Source: Lachnospiraceae bacterium (lineage in GTDB: Bacteria; Bacillota_A; Clostridia; Lachnospirales; Lachnospiraceae). From it: DNA of 8,144 nt. A program made the position numbers and the translations under genes. Each line of letters opens with the position of its first letter. Position 1 is the stretch's first letter. Of the stretch, positions 6,502 to 8,144 are shown piece by piece. Location of the stretch: contig CAAFOY010000044.1 in the NCBI GenBank assembly GCA_900764695.1, positions 1-8,144 of the forward strand, given 5' to 3'. The notes under the pieces are model-generated. The model worked only from the letters and a program-made list of their open reading frames with translations. It ran no database searches and had not been told where the DNA came from.

Positions 6502-6625
6502 CTAATTTTCTATTCTTTATTATTTTCCTACTATAATATATTTATGTTTAATATCTCTTATAACCAGTAAAGAATTACCCATCTAGTTGCTATTTATTTT
6601 CTCTATTTTCATATTTTCTATTATT
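6502..6625. other. AT-rich gap between convergent genes
   Basis: This gap separates the methyltransferase terminator from the 3' end of the convergent phosphopantetheinyl transferase gene. It is AT-rich with no ORF. No strong minus-strand terminator is seen immediately after the transferase stop; the only candidate is the shared hairpin at 6455-6501. Confidence 0.5.
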
Positions 6626-7276
6626 TTATAATTTCTCTATCGTATATTCATTATCATTTATGTTATGACATACTGACACTAAATTGCTTATTCCAATTTT
6701 CATTTCAGTTATCATCGTCTCTTTGTCTGCAATAATTTTTGGCCTTTCCTCTTCGAAATCCACTTCAAATGTATAAAATGGTCTTATCATTCCTGTCCCT
6801 TCCATTTTTACATAAGCTTCTTTTATAGTCCACACCCTAAAAAATCTCTGAAGTTTTCCCTGTTCTGTTCCTATATCATAAATGTATTTTTGTTCTTTAG
6901 GAGCAAAGCAGGTATTAACAATCCTTCTTTCTTTCATAGTAAACTTATTCTTTCTTTTAACATCTTCAGTATCTATCCCTATTTCATAATCAGAAACAAC
7001 AGCTACTGCATACTTATTTGAATGTGATATGTTAAATTTAATTTTACCATCTTCAAATGAAGGCTTGTTATATTTGTCAATTAATATCTTACTGTCTTCT
7101 TTTTCAGTTTTTCTTATATGCTGTATAAGAATTCCAGCTGCAAGACTTTGCATTTTTTTATCTTCCTGATTTATTCTATCTATTTTATTTTTCCTATCTT
7201 CATCCATCATTTCATAATATTTTGAATATACTGATTTATCAGATAATTTTTCTACATTATAGTAATATATTTTCAT
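6626..7276 (-). CDS. 4'-phosphopantetheinyl transferase, Sfp-type
   Basis: The predicted cytosolic enzyme moves the phosphopantetheine arm of coenzyme A onto a serine of acyl, peptidyl or aryl carrier proteins. The 216-aa length and pseudo-dimeric layout fit the Sfp/Gsp group rather than short AcpS. Motifs are K-P-S-F (71-74), F-N-I-S-H-S (81-86), G-I-D-T-E-D-V (100-106) with the metal-binding D102 and E104, and V-W-T-I-K-E-A-Y-V-K (148-157) with W149, K152 and E153. I chose the ATG at 7274-7276 (AAGGGAG, about 11 nt upstream). A TTG at 7298-7300 would add eight residues that run through this ribosome binding site. No carrier-protein synthase lies in the window, so the partner is elsewhere: fatty-acid ACP or a biosynthetic cluster. 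The bases are more AT-rich than the ribosomal genes. Confidence 0.87.
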   Translation of the reverse strand: MKIYYYNVEKLSDKSVYSKYYEMMDEDRKNKIDRINQEDKKMQSLAAGILIQHIRKTEKEDSKILIDKYNKPSFEDGKIKFNISHSNKYAVAVVSDYEIGIDTEDVKRKNKFTMKERRIVNTCFAPKEQKYIYDIGTEQGKLQRFFRVWTIKEAYVKMEGTGMIRPFYTFEVDFEEERPKIIADKETMITEMKIGISNLVSVCHNINDNEYTIEKL

Positions 7277-7300
7277 AAAATTATTTACTCCCTTTTGCAA

Positions 7301-7328
7301 GTTATATGTTTATTATTGTTTTGTTCAA
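7301..7328 (-). promoter_or_regulatory. Possible promoter of the phosphopantetheinyl transferase gene
   Basis: On the minus strand, TTGAAC (7323-7328), a 16-nt spacer and TATAAC (7301-7306) form a plausible sigma-A promoter about 25 nt upstream of the start codon. The expected start of transcription would then be close to the ribosome binding site. Because the region is very AT-rich this may be partly chance, and read-through from the glycosylase gene is also possible. Confidence 0.4.
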
Positions 7329-7379
7329 ATTCTAATTATTTTATAAATTATATTTTGCTATCTTTCTATTCTAATTATT
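7329..7379. repeat. Two 12-bp direct repeats upstream of the transferase gene
   Basis: ATTCTAATTATT occurs perfectly at 7329-7340 and 7368-7379, a 39-bp period. The first copy abuts the -35 of the candidate transferase promoter. Phased direct repeats can be regulator sites, but the motif is low-complexity and the flanks are similar AT-rich sequence. Confidence 0.35.
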
Positions 7380-7401
7380 GCTATATATATTTCTTATTTA
7401 A

Positions 7402-7878
7402 TCACTCATTTATAATCTTCCATGCTTCAACAAGTCTGTCTATATTCCATGCAGCATTTGCAGGGCTTGTGGATGGAAGGCATATTGCTTCTTTCATCAC
7501 TATCTGTTTCATATATTTGTTATAAAGTGAATACGCTTTCTTTCCATTAACAAATATTTGTTTTATATCTGCTGTATTTAATATTCTTGTCAAATCATTC
7601 ACTTCAACATTTTTAATGCTACTATCAGAAGACCCTGTAATTTCACATGAATGAATTACATCCCACACTGCCACTTTATTATTAAGCAAAAATTCTTTTT
7701 TCTCCTGAATTGTTTGTGGTATATTTTCATTAAATATGGCAGCTAATACTTTCCAAAATCTATTCTGTGGATGTCCGTAAAAGAATCCTTCTTCTCTGGA
7801 TTTAACAGATGGAAAGCTACCTAATATTAAAATTTTTGATTTTTGATTATATATTGGTTCAATTGGATGTGTAATCAT
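7402..7878 (-). CDS. Hypoxanthine (deoxyinosine) DNA glycosylase, UDG superfamily
   Basis: This is a predicted base-excision repair enzyme removing hypoxanthine from DNA, where it arises by adenine deamination. The 158-aa protein has the pattern of this small UDG-superfamily group: I-L-I-L-G-S-F-P-S (16-24), F-Y-G-H-P-Q-N-R-F-W (33-42), V-W-D-V-I-H-S-C-E-I-T-G-S-S-D-S-S-I (71-88), F-V-N-G-K-K-A (109-115) and L-P-S-T-S-P-A-N-A-A-W (134-144). N39 lies where I recall the catalytic asparagine of family 6 enzymes. Length is normal and it is apparently complete. The ATG at 7876-7878 has only a purine-rich AAGAAG-type ribosome binding site, so translation may be modest. The transferase gene follows in the same direction after 125 nt without a clear terminator, so co-transcription is possible. 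Confidence 0.85.
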   Translation of the reverse strand: MITHPIEPIYNQKSKILILGSFPSVKSREEGFFYGHPQNRFWKVLAAIFNENIPQTIQEKKEFLLNNKVAVWDVIHSCEITGSSDSSIKNVEVNDLTRILNTADIKQIFVNGKKAYSLYNKYMKQIVMKEAICLPSTSPANAAWNIDRLVEAWKIINE

Positions 7879-7912
7879 AATGTCTTCTTTCTTTTTATTT
7901 TAATTATCATTT

Positions 7913-7937
7913 ATTATAGCATAAAATGTTTTGTCAA
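7913..7937 (-). promoter_or_regulatory. Promoter of the DNA glycosylase gene
   Basis: The minus strand carries TGCTATAAT, an extended -10 with consensus TATAAT at 7913-7918. A consensus TTGACA (7932-7937) is also present, but only 13 nt upstream, too close for a standard pair. The extended -10 is therefore the likelier core. The predicted start lies about 25-30 nt upstream of the ATG. Confidence 0.5.
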
Positions 7938-7954
7938 TCATTGCTATCCCCGAT

Positions 7955-7987
7955 TTGCGTGTATATATTTTTTATTTCTATATATAC
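7955..7987 (+). promoter_or_regulatory. Possible plus-strand promoter and dyad at the right edge
   Basis: TTGCGT (7955-7960), an 18-nt spacer and TATATA (7979-7984) could drive the small ORF at 8019. An 8-bp inverted repeat, GTATATAT (7961-7968) and ATATATAC (7980-7987), spans the spacer and -10, a position suited to an operator. Both signals are AT-rich and uncertain. Confidence 0.35.
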
Positions 7988-8018
7988 AATTAATATTATA
8001 AATTATAGGAGCAATAAA

Positions 8019-8087
8019 ATGAATGAAAATAAAAAAATCTTGGGAACTTGCCCTCTGTTAGTGGATAAATTACCGACTTTAATTTAA
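8019..8087 (+). CDS. 22-codon ORF, possible leader peptide or small protein
   Basis: An ATG with AGGAG 8 nt upstream (8006-8010) opens a 22-codon frame ending in TAA. The peptide starts M-N-E-N-K-K-I-L-G-T-C-P-L-L-V-D-K and ends P-T-L-I. It has no signal peptide, membrane helix or run of one regulatory amino acid; leucine is common but scattered. A hairpin follows 30 nt after the stop. I do not recognise a family. The start K-I-L-G-T-C-P-L is reminiscent of the beginning of zinc-ribbon segments (C-P-x-C), so a decayed fragment is possible, but the second cysteine is missing. Alternatives are an attenuator leader peptide for a gene beyond the edge, or an untranslated chance ORF. Confidence 0.35.
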   Translation: MNENKKILGTCPLLVDKLPTLI

Positions 8088-8117
8088 TGATACTAATCTA
8101 ATTATCCAAAATATTTA

Positions 8118-8144
8118 GGCATCCCCGAAAATTTCGGGAATGCC
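8118..8144. terminator. Strong hairpin at the window edge, terminator or attenuator candidate
   Basis: GGCAT (8118-8122) pairs with ATGCC (8140-8144). After one C-A mismatch, CCCGA (8124-8128) pairs with TCGGG (8134-8138), leaving a short AAATT loop. The stem is GC-rich and stands alone in AT-rich DNA. Any plus-strand T-run would lie just beyond the window, so termination cannot be confirmed. The minus-strand side shows TAAATATTTT, a poor U-run. Confidence 0.5.

Noticed and set aside
7295..7525. Plus-strand hydrophobic ORF of 76 codons overlapping the glycosylase 3' end
   Set aside because: F/Y/S/I-rich translation of AT-rich intergenic DNA plus antisense coding sequence; no ribosome binding site and no conserved pattern.
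8019..8144. T-box or riboswitch reading of the right-edge leader
   Set aside because: No T-box sequence (such as TGGNACCGCG) or other recognisable aptamer core is visible; only the short ORF and the hairpin can be supported.
1..8144. Mobile element, CRISPR array, tRNA or rRNA gene, toxin-antitoxin or defence system
   Set aside because: No transposase or integrase motifs, spaced repeats, cloverleaf sequence or defence domains were found. The coding content is fully explained by ribosomal proteins and three ordinary enzymes.

Overview
The window looks like chromosomal DNA from an AT-rich Firmicute, most likely a Clostridia/Lachnospiraceae-type anaerobe. The reasons are the Lachnospiraceae-like ribosomal protein sequences (recognised from memory), the N-terminally extended L22, strong AGGAGG-type ribosome binding sites, sigma-A-like promoters and very AT-rich intergenic DNA. 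No genus can be assigned from the sequence alone.

Positions 1-5343 (minus strand) hold the first eleven genes of the S10 ribosomal protein operon in the canonical order rpsJ-rplC-rplD-rplW-rplB-rpsS-rplV-rpsC-rplP-rpmC-rpsQ; rpsQ is cut by the left edge. Genes are tightly packed, with 1-nt TAATG stop/start overlaps at rplD/rplW and rpsC/rplP and an 11-nt overlap at rplP/rpmC. The exception is a 133-nt gap between rpsJ and rplC that carries two inverted repeats. The operon starts from one good promoter (TTGCAA-17-TATACT, 5315-5343) followed by an untranslated leader of about 225 nt. That leader can form several nested stems and ends with a hairpin, the Shine-Dalgarno and a U7 run directly before the rpsJ ATG. 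This is the most structured non-coding element here and a good candidate for autogenous control of the operon.

Positions 5344-5586 are a divergent intergenic region with a plus-strand promoter and an overlapping dyad. They lead to a 286-aa class I SAM-dependent methyltransferase (5587-6447) related to the RlmI/COG1092 group but without a PUA domain, closed by a clear intrinsic terminator (6455-6501).

Positions 6626-7878 hold two unrelated minus-strand genes, each with its own plausible promoter: a 216-aa Sfp-type 4'-phosphopantetheinyl transferase and a 158-aa hypoxanthine (deoxyinosine) DNA glycosylase of the uracil-DNA glycosylase superfamily. No carrier-protein synthase is visible nearby.

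Positions 7955-8144 (plus strand) hold a small transcription unit: promoter-like elements, a good ribosome binding site, a 22-codon ORF and a stable hairpin at the window edge. It may be a leader peptide/attenuator, a small protein or a gene remnant. The window is mostly ordinary housekeeping sequence. I see no phage, IS, CRISPR or defence system; the points worth following up are the S10 leader RNA, the rpsJ-rplC spacer and the right-edge micro-ORF.
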